Of a stretch of DNA of 56,470 nt, positions 19,764 through 27,725 are shown piece after piece. Below the pieces are notes generated by a model, which worked only from the letters and a program-made list of their open reading frames with translations, was not told the DNA's origin and did no database searches. Both the position numbers and the translations under genes were made by a program. Each line of letters starts with the position of its first letter. Position 1 is the first letter of the stretch. Location: NCBI GenBank assembly GCA_964577825.1, contig CAZOBJ010000009.1, positions 1-56,470 of the forward strand. Reading direction: 5' to 3'. This DNA comes from CAZOBJ01 sp964577825. Lineage in GTDB: Bacteria; Planctomycetota; SZUA-567; JAFGNG01.

Positions 19764-21074
19764 CTACTTGCGCTCCCACCGCAACAATTGGGCCACTTGG
19801 CCGAGCGTACTGCCCCGGCCGATCTCTCCGTGGATGCGATTCTCCGTCTCGTACACGTCCTGCGCGCGGTTGGCGTACTCCACCGCGCGCGTGCGTTCGA
19901 TGCTCACGACCCCGCACCCGTCGCCCAGGATCCAGTCGCCGGGCGCCACCCGGCGCCCGCCCATGACCACGGGCACGTCCAGCTCGCCCAGGCCCCGCGG
20001 CTCGCCCGCGTGCGGCACCACGTGCGTGGCGAACACCGGCAGGTCCATCTCCAGGACCTCGTCGATGTCGCGCACGGCCCCGTGGATGACCACGCCCGCG
20101 AGCTTGCGGCCGACCGCGCTCTGCGTGGCGCACGAGCCCCACACCGCCGGGGGCACGCCGCCCGCGTCGATCACCAGGACGTCCCCGGGCTCGGCCGCGT
20201 CGATGGCCTCCACGGGCTTGGCCCAGTCGCCGGGCGCGGTGCGCGCGGTGTACGCGGGTCCCACGAGCTTCCTGCCCGGGGTCAGGCACCGGACTCCCCC
20301 AAGCACGCCGCCGCGATGCAGCGCGTCCGAGAGGTTCGAGGCGCTCACCCGCATGAGAATGTCACGAATCTCGGTCTCGCCCCCTCGCTTATACAGGTCC
20401 GTGGCCACGGACACGCCCTCGTCGAGCGCACGGCGAATCGCCGCGGCCGCCGCCCGGGAGTCCGGGGCCTTGTGGATCGCGCCGCCCACGATCACGATCT
20501 GCGCGCCGGCCTGCACGGTGCTGGCCGCGGTCTCGGAGTTCACGCCCCCGGCCACGGCCACGGGCACGTCCACCGCACCGCTCAGGTCGCGCAGCACCTG
20601 CAGAGCGTCCTGGCCCTGCATCTGCAGGTCCACGGGCAGGTGCACGCCCACGTAATCGGCCCCCCAGTCGGCGACCTCCCGCGCGCGGGCGGCCCGGTCC
20701 TCGACGCCCATCAGATCCACGAGGATCCGGCACCCGTAGTTGCGGCCCGCCTCGATGCACTCGCGGATCGTGGCGTCCGAGGCCACGCCCAGCACGGCCA
20801 CGATGCCCGCGCCCGACTTGGCCGCGGCCTCCACCTCGATGCGGCCGGTGTCGATGACCTTCATGTCCGCGACCACCACCCGGTCGGGATAGCGCTCGCG
20901 CAGGGCGCGCACCGCGTCCAGGCCCTCGCTCTTGATCAGCGGCGTGCCCGCCTCCAGCCAGTCCACGCCCCCGGCCACGGCCTCCTCGGCCACCTGCAGC
21001 GCGCGGCGCAGCTCCACGAAGTCGAGCGCGACCTGCAACACGGGAAACGGCCCGTCGGGCCCTCGCGTCTCCAT
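19764..21074 (-). CDS. Bifunctional 3-hexulose-6-phosphate synthase / RraA-like protein
   Basis: 436 residues with two domains. Residues 1-215 are an OMP-decarboxylase-superfamily barrel with the catalytic D-x-K-x-x-D set (ADMKVIDTG) and VAVAGGVN phosphate loop, as in hexulose-6-phosphate synthase (ribulose-5-phosphate + formaldehyde). Residues about 235-436 are an RraA/HMG-aldolase-like domain (GDVLVIDAGG, GAVRDIDEV with the Arg-Asp pair). This fusion architecture is known, mainly in archaea and scattered bacteria. No 6-phospho-3-hexuloisomerase gene is nearby. It lies 13 bp after queD and 48 bp before mcsA in one reverse-strand run. It could serve formaldehyde fixation or, in reverse, pentose supply; the sequence does not decide. 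Confidence 0.9.
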   Translation of the reverse strand: METRGPDGPFPVLQVALDFVELRRALQVAEEAVAGGVDWLEAGTPLIKSEGLDAVRALRERYPDRVVVADMKVIDTGRIEVEAAAKSGAGIVAVLGVASDATIRECIEAGRNYGCRILVDLMGVEDRAARAREVADWGADYVGVHLPVDLQMQGQDALQVLRDLSGAVDVPVAVAGGVNSETAASTVQAGAQIVIVGGAIHKAPDSRAAAAAIRRALDEGVSVATDLYKRGGETEIRDILMRVSASNLSDALHRGGVLGGVRCLTPGRKLVGPAYTARTAPGDWAKPVEAIDAAEPGDVLVIDAGGVPPAVWGSCATQSAVGRKLAGVVIHGAVRDIDEVLEMDLPVFATHVVPHAGEPRGLGELDVPVVMGGRRVAPGDWILGDGCGVVSIERTRAVEYANRAQDVYETENRIHGEIGRGSTLGQVAQLLRWERK

Positions 21075-21087
21075 TGCCTCCCTCTCT

Positions 21088-21474
21088 CTAGCGTCGCCGG
21101 GCGGCCTCGCGCGCCAGGTACGTGGCGTACGAGCCCTGCGATTCCCATACCTGCACGCGGTCCACCGCCACGGGCCCGGTCAGCCGCTCGGCCAGCGCCT
21201 CGGCCACGTGCCGCGCGATGCGCTCCGTCGTAGGGTTCTGTTCGTCAAACGGCGGCACCTCGTTGAGGTACGTATGGTCCAGGCGATCCAGGACCGCCTC
21301 CACGTGCGCGCGCAGGTCCTTGAAGTCCAGGACCATGCCCAGGTCGTTGAGCTCGGTGCTGCGCACCACGGCCACGACCCGCCAGTTGTGGCCGTGCAGG
21401 CGCTCGCACGCGCCCTTGTATCCGTTCAAACGATGGGCCGCAGCGAACTCGGCCTCCACGGCCAGCTCGTACAT
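21088..21474 (-). CDS. queD: 6-carboxy-5,6,7,8-tetrahydropterin synthase (QueD)
   Basis: 128 residues, usual QueD length. The enzyme converts dihydroneopterin triphosphate to carboxytetrahydropterin for queuosine. Zinc ligands are in EFAAAHRL and ERLHGHNW; the catalytic Cys in CERLHGHN is the feature that marks QueD-type members. FKDLRAHVEAVLDRLDHTYLN and NPTTERIARHVAEAL complete the family signature. The start is the ATG at 21474 (MYELAVEAEF). It is the first gene of the long reverse-strand run toward mlaD. Its promoter is at 21558-21585. No other queuosine genes are in the window. Confidence 0.92.
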   Translation of the reverse strand: MYELAVEAEFAAAHRLNGYKGACERLHGHNWRVVAVVRSTELNDLGMVLDFKDLRAHVEAVLDRLDHTYLNEVPPFDEQNPTTERIARHVAEALAERLTGPVAVDRVQVWESQGSYATYLAREAARRR

Positions 21475-21557
21475 TCGGTTCCCATCCGGCAAGACCGGGC
21501 ATCCATGCGGGCGCCCCTCGCCACCCGCGGCGAAGCTGGGCAATTCCTCTGTCCTCT

Positions 21558-21585
21558 AACCTATCCGCCCGCCCGCGCGTGTCAA
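21558..21585 (-). promoter_or_regulatory. Sigma70-type promoter for queD and the downstream run
   Basis: On the reverse strand TTGACA (21585-21580), a 16-bp spacer and TAGGTT (21563-21558). The TGA stop of the upstream transferase gene (21584-21582) lies inside the -35 hexamer. Confidence 0.65.
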
Positions 21586-23099
21586 TGGGAGAACCGCGAT
21601 TCCCGGCCCGCCTCGGCACGCTGCCCGGGCGAGGGCCGAAGCGGCGCGGTGCCCCGGTCCGGGTACAGGACCCGCGCCACGAAGGCGCGGATGTGGTCGG
21701 CGTCGTACGCGTCGCGAGGCACGAACCGCAGCCCCACCCGCACGTCGTGCGGCTCGGCGCGCTGTAGGCTGTGCACCTCGCACACCGTGACCAAGCGCTG
21801 CGAGCCCTCGTCGGCGCGGTCTTGGGCCGCGATCTCCAGGCTGCAGAGCCGGTCTTCCGAGAGGGCCCGGGCGAACACCGCGCGCGCCCCGGCCGGAACC
21901 TGTAGGCGTGCCCCTTCGGGGCCGAGCTCGTGCAGGCGGCCCTCGCCCGCCCCGCCCTGCGCCTCCAGACCGGGCATGAACCAGCGCGCGCACAGCGGCG
22001 CGGGCCGGGGTGGGGCGCGCCTGCGCGCGCCCGTTGTCTCGATCACCATCAGGGCCCCGTACAGCGCGCCCACGTGCAGGAGCACCACCGCGGTCTCCCA
22101 CGGGCGGGCCCACACAAGGAGCATCGCGCTCAGGCCCGTGGCCAGGGTCAAGAGGTACAAGACGCCCACCACCTGGCGCACGGACAGGCCCAGGCGCTCC
22201 AGCCGGTGGAACACGTGGTTGTGGTCCGGGCGCAACGGGCTGCGCCCGTGCCGGGCGCGGATGGCCATCACGCTCAAGGTGTCGTAGAGCGGGACGCTCA
22301 GGATCACCAGGGGCATGGCCATGGCCGCCTTGGAGCTGCCCCACTGCATGAACCCCACGACCAGGGGGATCGTGGCGAGCATGTAGCCCACGAACAGGGA
22401 CCCGCTGCTTCCCAGGTACACGCGCGCGGGCGCCCAGTTGTACCGCAGGAATCCGGCAGCCGCGCCGCACAGGATGGCCAGCAACAGCGCCACCATCACC
22501 TGGTCGGTGAGATAACAGAACACGGCCATGCACCCGCCCGCGATGAGCGCCACCCCGGCGGCCAGGCCATCCATGCCGTCGAGCAGGTTGAAGGCATTGG
22601 TCACGCCCACGATCCACAGCACGGTCACCGGCCACGACACCACGGCCGGCACGCCCCGGAGCTCGGGCCGCACCCCGAGCGCGCACACGGCCACGGCCAC
22701 GAGCGTCTCCGCGCCCAGGCGCCACTTCATGTCGAAGAACGTGCAGTCGTCGAGCAGGCCCACCACGAACACGGCCACCCCGCCCGCGCCGATGACCAAG
22801 AGCTGACGCAGGCCCCGGGGGTCGACCTCCAGCAACAGGATCGCGGGCCGGGGCAGGAGCCCGCGCCACGCTGGCGCGTCCGAGATGAGTGCGTGCGCGG
22901 CCAGGTGCAGGCCCACGGTCCCATACACCGCGGCGAACATGCCCAATCCGCCCAAGAGCGGCACGGGCGCGGCTTGCCGCTTGTTGCCGATCGGACGGTC
23001 GAGCACGCCCCAGCGAAGCGAGAGCCGACGCGCGAGCTCCACGAACAGGAGGGATGCAAGTGCCGAGAAGGCAAGGAAATAGACATGCACGGCGACCAT
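21582..23099 (-). CDS. MraY/WecA-family polyprenyl-phosphate sugar-phosphate transferase with C-terminal PilZ-like extension
   Basis: 505 residues from the ATG at 23099. About ten hydrophobic segments span residues 1-345. Family motifs: PVPLLGGLGMF, the Asp pair GLLDD, NAFNLLDGMDGLAAG and the HNH-type PDHNHVFHRL. The loop that normally reads GDxGS reads YLGSSGSLFVG here, so the conserved Asp is Ser. The last ~130 residues are soluble and end with VRVGLRFVPRD...IRAFVARVLY, resembling a PilZ domain C-terminus, though an RxxxR start motif is not clear. If active, it would start O-antigen, exopolysaccharide or teichoic-like polymer synthesis at the inner membrane. It has its own promoter and appears monocistronic. 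Confidence 0.88.
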   Translation of the reverse strand: MVAVHVYFLAFSALASLLFVELARRLSLRWGVLDRPIGNKRQAAPVPLLGGLGMFAAVYGTVGLHLAAHALISDAPAWRGLLPRPAILLLEVDPRGLRQLLVIGAGGVAVFVVGLLDDCTFFDMKWRLGAETLVAVAVCALGVRPELRGVPAVVSWPVTVLWIVGVTNAFNLLDGMDGLAAGVALIAGGCMAVFCYLTDQVMVALLLAILCGAAAGFLRYNWAPARVYLGSSGSLFVGYMLATIPLVVGFMQWGSSKAAMAMPLVILSVPLYDTLSVMAIRARHGRSPLRPDHNHVFHRLERLGLSVRQVVGVLYLLTLATGLSAMLLVWARPWETAVVLLHVGALYGALMVIETTGARRRAPPRPAPLCARWFMPGLEAQGGAGEGRLHELGPEGARLQVPAGARAVFARALSEDRLCSLEIAAQDRADEGSQRLVTVCEVHSLQRAEPHDVRVGLRFVPRDAYDADHIRAFVARVLYPDRGTAPLRPSPGQRAEAGRESRFSH

Positions 23100-23155
23100 G
23101 TCGGCCCCTGTGCGCGCACCGGTGGGGGTGCGCGTCGGTCCCACGGTCCGGATGT

Positions 23156-23184
23156 ACTCTACGCGGGCCGCCGTCCTCTGTCAA
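23156..23184 (-). promoter_or_regulatory. Sigma70-type promoter for the WecA-like gene
   Basis: On the reverse strand TTGACA (23184-23179), a 17-bp spacer and TAGAGT (23161-23156), about 57 bp upstream of the ATG. Confidence 0.7.
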
Positions 23185-23238
23185 GCGCGGCTGCGCCGTC
23201 TGCGCGCCCGTAAGGGGCATGGTTTCGCCATTTTGCCC

Positions 23239-23267
23239 TTGACAGTCCGCGCCCATACAGCTATACG
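23239..23267 (+). promoter_or_regulatory. Sigma70-type promoter for tRNA-Gln
   Basis: TTGACA (23239-23244), a 17-bp spacer and TATACG (23262-23267), about 53 bp upstream of the mature tRNA 5' end. Transcription may continue into glmU-prs. Confidence 0.72.
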
Positions 23268-23319
23268 AAGAGGCCGCTTGGGCTTGCGCCGCGCGCGCAA
23301 GGCCGGGGCGCGAACCGGC

Positions 23320-23394
23320 TACCCGGTGGTGTAATCGGCAACACGGCAGATTTTGGGTCTGCATTTCCAGGTTCGAGTCCTGGCCGGGTAACCA
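23320..23394 (+). tRNA. tRNA-Gln (anticodon TTG)
   Basis: 75 nt including an encoded CCA. The acceptor stem TACCCGG pairs with CCGGGTA. The anticodon arm GCAGA-TTTTGGG-TCTGC gives anticodon UUG. The T-arm CCAGG-TTCGAGT-CCTGG is perfect. Antisense reading of it creates a spurious ORF. Confidence 0.95.
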
Positions 23395-23513
23395 CTTGTG
23401 CGACGAGGGGATACGATACCGGGCCCACGGCGCCTTGTCCGGGCCTGACACAGCAGACGACATGACGCCCCGGGCCGGTCAGCGGGCCGGCTCCAGTGGA
23501 CCGAGGGGAGTAC

Positions 23514-24272
23514 ATGCACGCCGCAACGCACGCTTTGGTCCTCGCCGCGGGCAAGGGCACGCGGATGGACAGCCCGCTTGCCAAGGTCCTCCACCGGGCC
23601 GCCGGACGGCCTCTGTTGGCCTGGGTGCTCGACCACCTGGCCGACGCGGGGCTGGACCGGATCACCGTGGTCGTGGGCGCGGATGCCGAGGCCGTACGGG
23701 AGCTCCTGCCCCAGGGCGTAGGGGCCGTGGTCCAGGCCGAGCAACTGGGCACCGGCCACGCGGTGCGCTGCGCGCGCAAGGCCCTGGGCGGACTCGAGGG
23801 GACGGTTTTGGTGACCTGCGGGGACATGCCGCTCGTCTCCGGGGCGACCTATCGCGCGCTTATGGCGCATCACGGCCGCACGCGCTCCGCGTGCACGCTG
23901 CTCGCCGCCCGACCCTCTGACCCGGGCGCGTACGGACGCGTGGTGCGGGCGCCCGACGGGGCGGTGCGGCGCATCGTGGAGGCGGCCGACGCCACGGACG
24001 ACGAGCGCGCCCTGCGCGAGGTGAACACCGGCGTATACGCGTTCGAGGCACAGGCCCTGTCCGAAGTGCTGGGGCGCATCGGCCGGGCCAACCGCCAGGG
24101 CGAGTACTACCTCACCGACGCGATGGGGCTCCTGTGCGACCAGGGCGAACGGGTGGAGGCCCTCACCTGCGAGGACCCGGACGAGGCCCAGGGCGTGAAC
24201 ACCCCCGAGGACCTGGCCCGGGTGGCGGACCTTCTCGGCGCGCGGGAGCCGTCCGCGCGCGCGGGACTATAG
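23514..24272 (+). CDS. glmU: GlmU-type uridylyltransferase domain protein (no acetyltransferase domain)
   Basis: 252 residues from the ATG at 23514, preceded by GAGGGGAG. An earlier in-frame GTG (23496) lacks a ribosome site. Pyrophosphorylase hallmarks are clear: LVLAAGKGTRMDSPLAKVLH near the N-terminus, AEQLGTGHAV, VTCGDMPLVS, GAYGRVVR and EVNTGVYAF. Ordinary GlmU is about 450 residues with a left-handed beta-helix acetyltransferase domain; here the protein stops after the nucleotidyltransferase domain and prs follows 20 bp later. It would make UDP-GlcNAc from GlcNAc-1-phosphate, with acetylation supplied by another protein. The order glmU-prs-rplY-pth is conserved in many bacteria and supports orthology. 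Confidence 0.88.
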   Translation: MHAATHALVLAAGKGTRMDSPLAKVLHRAAGRPLLAWVLDHLADAGLDRITVVVGADAEAVRELLPQGVGAVVQAEQLGTGHAVRCARKALGGLEGTVLVTCGDMPLVSGATYRALMAHHGRTRSACTLLAARPSDPGAYGRVVRAPDGAVRRIVEAADATDDERALREVNTGVYAFEAQALSEVLGRIGRANRQGEYYLTDAMGLLCDQGERVEALTCEDPDEAQGVNTPEDLARVADLLGAREPSARAGL

Positions 24273-24292
24273 CGAGGTCGAGGCGAAGGCTC

Positions 24293-25219
24293 ATGCGCAT
24301 TTTCTCCGGCAGCGCCCATCCCGAGCTTGCGCGCAACATCTGCGCGTATCTGGGCACGGACCTCGTACGCATGGAGCTGGGGCGATTCCCGGACAGCGAG
24401 ACGCGCGTGCAGGTCCTCGACAACGTGCGCGGCCGGCACGCGTTCGTGGTCCAGAGCCTGTGCCGTCCGGTCAACGAAACCCTGATGGAGCTTCTGATCA
24501 TCGCGGACTGCCTGCGCCGTGCGTCGGCGGCGAGCATCTGCGCGGTGATTCCCTACTTCTGCTACGCGCGCCAGGACCGCAAGCACGCCGGCCGCGTGCC
24601 CATCACCGCCAAGCTCGTGGCCAACCTCCTGGTCACCAGCGGCGTGGACCGGGTCTTGACCATGGACCTGCACGCCACGCAGATCCAGGGCTTCTTCGAC
24701 ATCCCGGTCGACCACTTGTTCGCCGCGCCGGTGCTGACCGACTACCTGCGCCGCAGCGGCATCGAGCGGCCCGTGGTCATGAGCTCGGACATCGGCGGCA
24801 TCAAGATGGCCGACAGCTTCGCCCGCCGCCTGGACGGCGCCCTGGCGGTCATCGAGAAGCGCCGCCTCAACGCCCAGGAGGTGGAGACCGGCCACGTGAT
24901 CGGCGACATCGATGACCGGGACGTGGTGATCGTCGACGACATGATCACCACCGCGGGCACGATCAGCGAGGCGATCCAGGTCGCCCGCGAGCACGGCGCG
25001 CGCAAGGTCGTGGCCATGGCCACCCACGGGGTGCTGGTGGGCCCGGCCTTCGACCGGCTGCGCGACGCGGCCCCGGACGAGGTCATTGTCACCGACACGA
25101 TCCCCTTGCCCCATCGACCGGAAGGCATGAATCTGACCGTGCTCTCGGTGGCCGAGCTCCTGGGCGAGGCCGTGACCCGCATTCACCGTCACCTGTCCGT
25201 GAGCAGTCTGTTCGTTTGA
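24293..25219 (+). CDS. prs: Ribose-phosphate pyrophosphokinase
   Basis: 308 residues, full length; makes PRPP from ribose-5-phosphate and ATP. RIFSGSAHPELA replaces the usual KIFSG(N/S). The ATP loop FPDSETRVQ, the PRPP synthase signature DLHATQIQGFFDIPVDHLFA and the PRPP-binding loop VVIVDDMITTAGT are present. ATG at 24293, with a weak GGCGAAGG site. Confidence 0.97.
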   Translation: MRIFSGSAHPELARNICAYLGTDLVRMELGRFPDSETRVQVLDNVRGRHAFVVQSLCRPVNETLMELLIIADCLRRASAASICAVIPYFCYARQDRKHAGRVPITAKLVANLLVTSGVDRVLTMDLHATQIQGFFDIPVDHLFAAPVLTDYLRRSGIERPVVMSSDIGGIKMADSFARRLDGALAVIEKRRLNAQEVETGHVIGDIDDRDVVIVDDMITTAGTISEAIQVAREHGARKVVAMATHGVLVGPAFDRLRDAAPDEVIVTDTIPLPHRPEGMNLTVLSVAELLGEAVTRIHRHLSVSSLFV

Positions 25220-25238
25220 CCGGAGGACGAGAACCAAC

Positions 25239-25919
25239 ATGCCCGAGACGCAGACCCCATCGACCCAGAAGACCCTGGAGGCGCGCCGCCGCACCGAGCG
25301 CGGCAGCCGCGCGTGCGCGCGCATCCGCGCCCGCGGCGACATCCCCGCGGTCGCGTACGCCAAGGGCAAGGAAAACGTGCACCTGACCGTGCCCCTGCTT
25401 GAGTTCGCCCATCACCTGGCCGAGGGCGAGCGCGTGTTCCACCTCGCCTTCGACGGCGGGGACCACACCGTGCTCGTCAAGGAGGTGCAGCACGGCACCT
25501 ACGATCACGAAATCATTCACGCGGACTTCGAGATCGTGTCGCTGACCACCACGGTGCACGTGCCCGTGGAGATCCATCTCGTGGGCACCGCGAAGGGCAC
25601 AAAGGTCGGCGGCGTGGTGGAGCAGGAACTCTACGAGATGGACGTCGAGTGCCTGGCCGGAAACATCCCGCAGCGGATCGAGGTGGAGATCACGGACCTG
25701 GACGTGGAGGACATCATCCACGTGCGTGAGGTGCCCACCCTGCCCGAGGTGAAGTACCTCAACGGCCCGGACACCCCGGTGGTGCTCTGCCACATGCCCG
25801 CCGGCGAGGAAGAGGAAGAGGCCGAGGAAGAGGCCGCCGAAGAGGCCGCGGCCGGCGAGCCCGAGGTGATCGGCGAGCGTGCCGAAGGGCAAGAGGCGTC
25901 CGAAGGAGACCAGACATAG
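25239..25919 (+). CDS. rplY: Large ribosomal subunit protein bL25 (CTC/TL5 type)
   Basis: 226 residues: an N-terminal bL25 domain (RTERGSRACARIRARGDIPAVAY) binding 5S rRNA, and a CTC-type C-terminal beta domain (residues ~100-185). A very acidic Glu/Ala tail ends the protein. The start ATG at 25239 has CGGAGGA upstream. Its TAG stop overlaps the proposed start of pth. Confidence 0.95.
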   Translation: MPETQTPSTQKTLEARRRTERGSRACARIRARGDIPAVAYAKGKENVHLTVPLLEFAHHLAEGERVFHLAFDGGDHTVLVKEVQHGTYDHEIIHADFEIVSLTTTVHVPVEIHLVGTAKGTKVGGVVEQELYEMDVECLAGNIPQRIEVEITDLDVEDIIHVREVPTLPEVKYLNGPDTPVVLCHMPAGEEEEEAEEEAAEEAAAGEPEVIGERAEGQEASEGDQT

Positions 25920-26659
25920 CCGCCCCCGTCATCGCGGACTCGGGGGCCGCGCGCGCGCAGCGCCTGATCGTGGGCTTGGGCAATCCCGGCCCCGAGTACG
26001 CGCCCACGCGGCACAACGTGGGCTGGCGCGTGGTCGCAGAGCTCGCCCGCCGCGGAGGCGGACACTTGCGCGCGGTCGCCGAACAGGCGCGGGTCGCATG
26101 CGTGGCGGTGGTCGGTCCGGACGAGGAGGACCGGGAGATTCCGGTTGCGCTGGCGCAGCCGACGACCTATATGAACCGGTCCGCACATGCGGTCGAAGCC
26201 TTGTTGGCCGCGCTGGGCCTGGAGCTCGGGGACCTGTTGGTGGTGGTCGACGACTTCCAGCTCTCGGTGGGCCGGCTGCGCATCCGGGGCAAGGGGTCCG
26301 ACGGCGGGCACAATGGGCTCGCCTCGATCATCGCCCGGATGCAGACCCGGGTCTGGGCCCGGCTGCGGGTGGGCGTGGGTGCGCCGCCCGTGGGCGTGGA
26401 CCCCATCGACTGGGTCCTCGGCCCGTTCGACCCGGCAGAGGCGCCCGCCGTGGACCGCGCGATCCGCCGGGCCGCGGACGCGGCCGCCGACTGGGTCGCG
26501 CACGGCACCGCGTGGTGCCAGAACGTGTATAACGCGCAGGAGGGCGCGGATACCGAACCGGCTCGAACGCCGTCCGGCGCCCGTGACCAAGAGGCGACGC
26601 GCCCGGCGCGCGAGCAACCGACGCCTGATCAGGACACGCAAAGGGAGGACCTATCTTGA
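25916..26659 (+). CDS. pth: Peptidyl-tRNA hydrolase
   Basis: Releases peptides from peptidyl-tRNA. Active-site residues are all present: Asn in GLGNPG, His in TRHNVGW, Asp in VVVDDFQL and Asn in GGHNGLAS. The start is unusual. The family's first strand (RLIVGLGNPG) extends upstream of the only canonical codon, a GTG at 25970 that lacks a ribosome site. In the same frame an AAGGAG (25903-25908) is correctly spaced from an ATA at 25916 that overlaps the rplY stop (ATAG). I call the start there, giving 247 residues, but GTG at 25970 (229 residues) is the conventional choice. The C-terminus carries about 45 extra low-complexity residues. Its TGA overlaps the rpsF TTG. Confidence 0.9.
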   Translation: MAAPVIADSGAARAQRLIVGLGNPGPEYAPTRHNVGWRVVAELARRGGGHLRAVAEQARVACVAVVGPDEEDREIPVALAQPTTYMNRSAHAVEALLAALGLELGDLLVVVDDFQLSVGRLRIRGKGSDGGHNGLASIIARMQTRVWARLRVGVGAPPVGVDPIDWVLGPFDPAEAPAVDRAIRRAADAAADWVAHGTAWCQNVYNAQEGADTEPARTPSGARDQEATRPAREQPTPDQDTQREDLS

Positions 26660-27162
26660 GGCTGTACGAGGCCATGTTCGTGGTCAACCAGAACGCCGCC
26701 AAGGAGAACTACGAGAAGGTCGAGGCCGAGGCCCTCGACTGCATCACCCGCCACGGCGGCGAGATCGTCAATAGCCTGCGGTGGGACGACCGCCGCCTGG
26801 CCTATGACATGAACCGGCAGCGGCGGGCCACGTTCATCCTGGTGCATTTCAACGCGCCCACCGAGAGCATCGACCGCATCGAGCGCCAGGCCCGGCTCTG
26901 CGAGGTGGTGCTGCGGGTGCTCATCGTGGTCGACGAGGACGGCCCCGTGGCCGAACCCGCGCCCAAGGGCCGCGACAGCGAGTTCGAGGAGACCCGCGGC
27001 CGGGGCCGGCGGCGAGAGCGCCGCGGCCGCGAGCGGGAGCGCTCGCGCCCCCGCGAGGAGTCGCGCGCCGAGGAAGGCTCGCAACCGGCCCAGGCGCAGC
27101 CCCCCCGGCAGTCCGAGGCCCCGGCCCCGGACGCGCAGGGCGGGGCCACGCAGGCCCAGTGA
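26656..27162 (+). CDS. rpsF: Small ribosomal subunit protein bS6
   Basis: 168 residues. Residues 1-95 are the bS6 fold (LYEAMFVVNQNAA, DDRRLAYDMNRQRRATFILVHF). The following ~70 residues are a charged Arg/Glu-rich then Gln/Pro/Ala-rich tail, much longer than the E. coli protein's. Translation begins with TTG at 26656, with AAGGGAGGA upstream and a four-base overlap with the pth stop (TTGA). Confidence 0.95.
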   Translation: MRLYEAMFVVNQNAAKENYEKVEAEALDCITRHGGEIVNSLRWDDRRLAYDMNRQRRATFILVHFNAPTESIDRIERQARLCEVVLRVLIVVDEDGPVAEPAPKGRDSEFEETRGRGRRRERRGRERERSRPREESRAEEGSQPAQAQPPRQSEAPAPDAQGGATQAQ

Positions 27163-27189
27163 CCCCGTCCCGCGCACAAGGAGGCCGCC

Positions 27190-27648
27190 ATGGCTGGTCC
27201 TGAGTTCAACCGCGTGATGCTGATCGGCAACCTGGTCCGCGATCCGGAGCTGCGCTACACGCCCTCCGGGACCGCGGTCGCCGACCTGCGCGTGGCCGTC
27301 AATTCCACGTTCGGCCGCGGCGAGGAGCGCCGCGAGGAGACCACGTTCGTGGACGTGACCGTGTGGGCGCGCATGGCCGAGGTGTGCAGCGAGTACCTGG
27401 CCAAGGGGCGCTCGGTGCTCGTGGAGGGGTCGCTGCGCCAGGACGAGTGGCAGGACCGCGAGACGGGCAAGAAGCGCTCGCGCCTGTACGTGCGCGCGCA
27501 GAACGTGCAGTTCCTCGGCGGAGGCGGCGACGGCGGCGGGCGGCGCGGCGGGCCGTCCCGCGGGCGCGAGAGCGCCCCGTCCGAGCCCAGCCAGTCCGAG
27601 GAGAAGCTCGAACAGGACTTCCAGGCGAACGACGACGTACCGTTCTGA
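27190..27648 (+). CDS. ssb: Single-stranded DNA-binding protein
   Basis: 152 residues. OB fold (NRVMLIGNLVRDPELRYTPSG, TTFVDVTVWARMAEVCSEYLAKG, VLVEGSLRQDEW) to about residue 110, a Gly/Arg-rich linker, and the acidic tip DFQANDDVPF that recruits partner proteins. Classic position between rpsF and rpsR. Confidence 0.97.
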   Translation: MAGPEFNRVMLIGNLVRDPELRYTPSGTAVADLRVAVNSTFGRGEERREETTFVDVTVWARMAEVCSEYLAKGRSVLVEGSLRQDEWQDRETGKKRSRLYVRAQNVQFLGGGGDGGGRRGGPSRGRESAPSEPSQSEEKLEQDFQANDDVPF

Positions 27649-27725
27649 ATGTCGGCCGCGGCGCGCCGGCGAGGCGCCGGACCCGCGCGCGGCCCGTGGA
27701 CATAGACGAAGGATAATGCATCGCC

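Noticed and set aside
21556..23463. Reverse-strand ORF containing WLPGQDSNLEMQTQNLPC
   Set aside because: It is the antisense reading of tRNA-Gln (23320-23394) joined to a shadow frame of the WecA-like gene.
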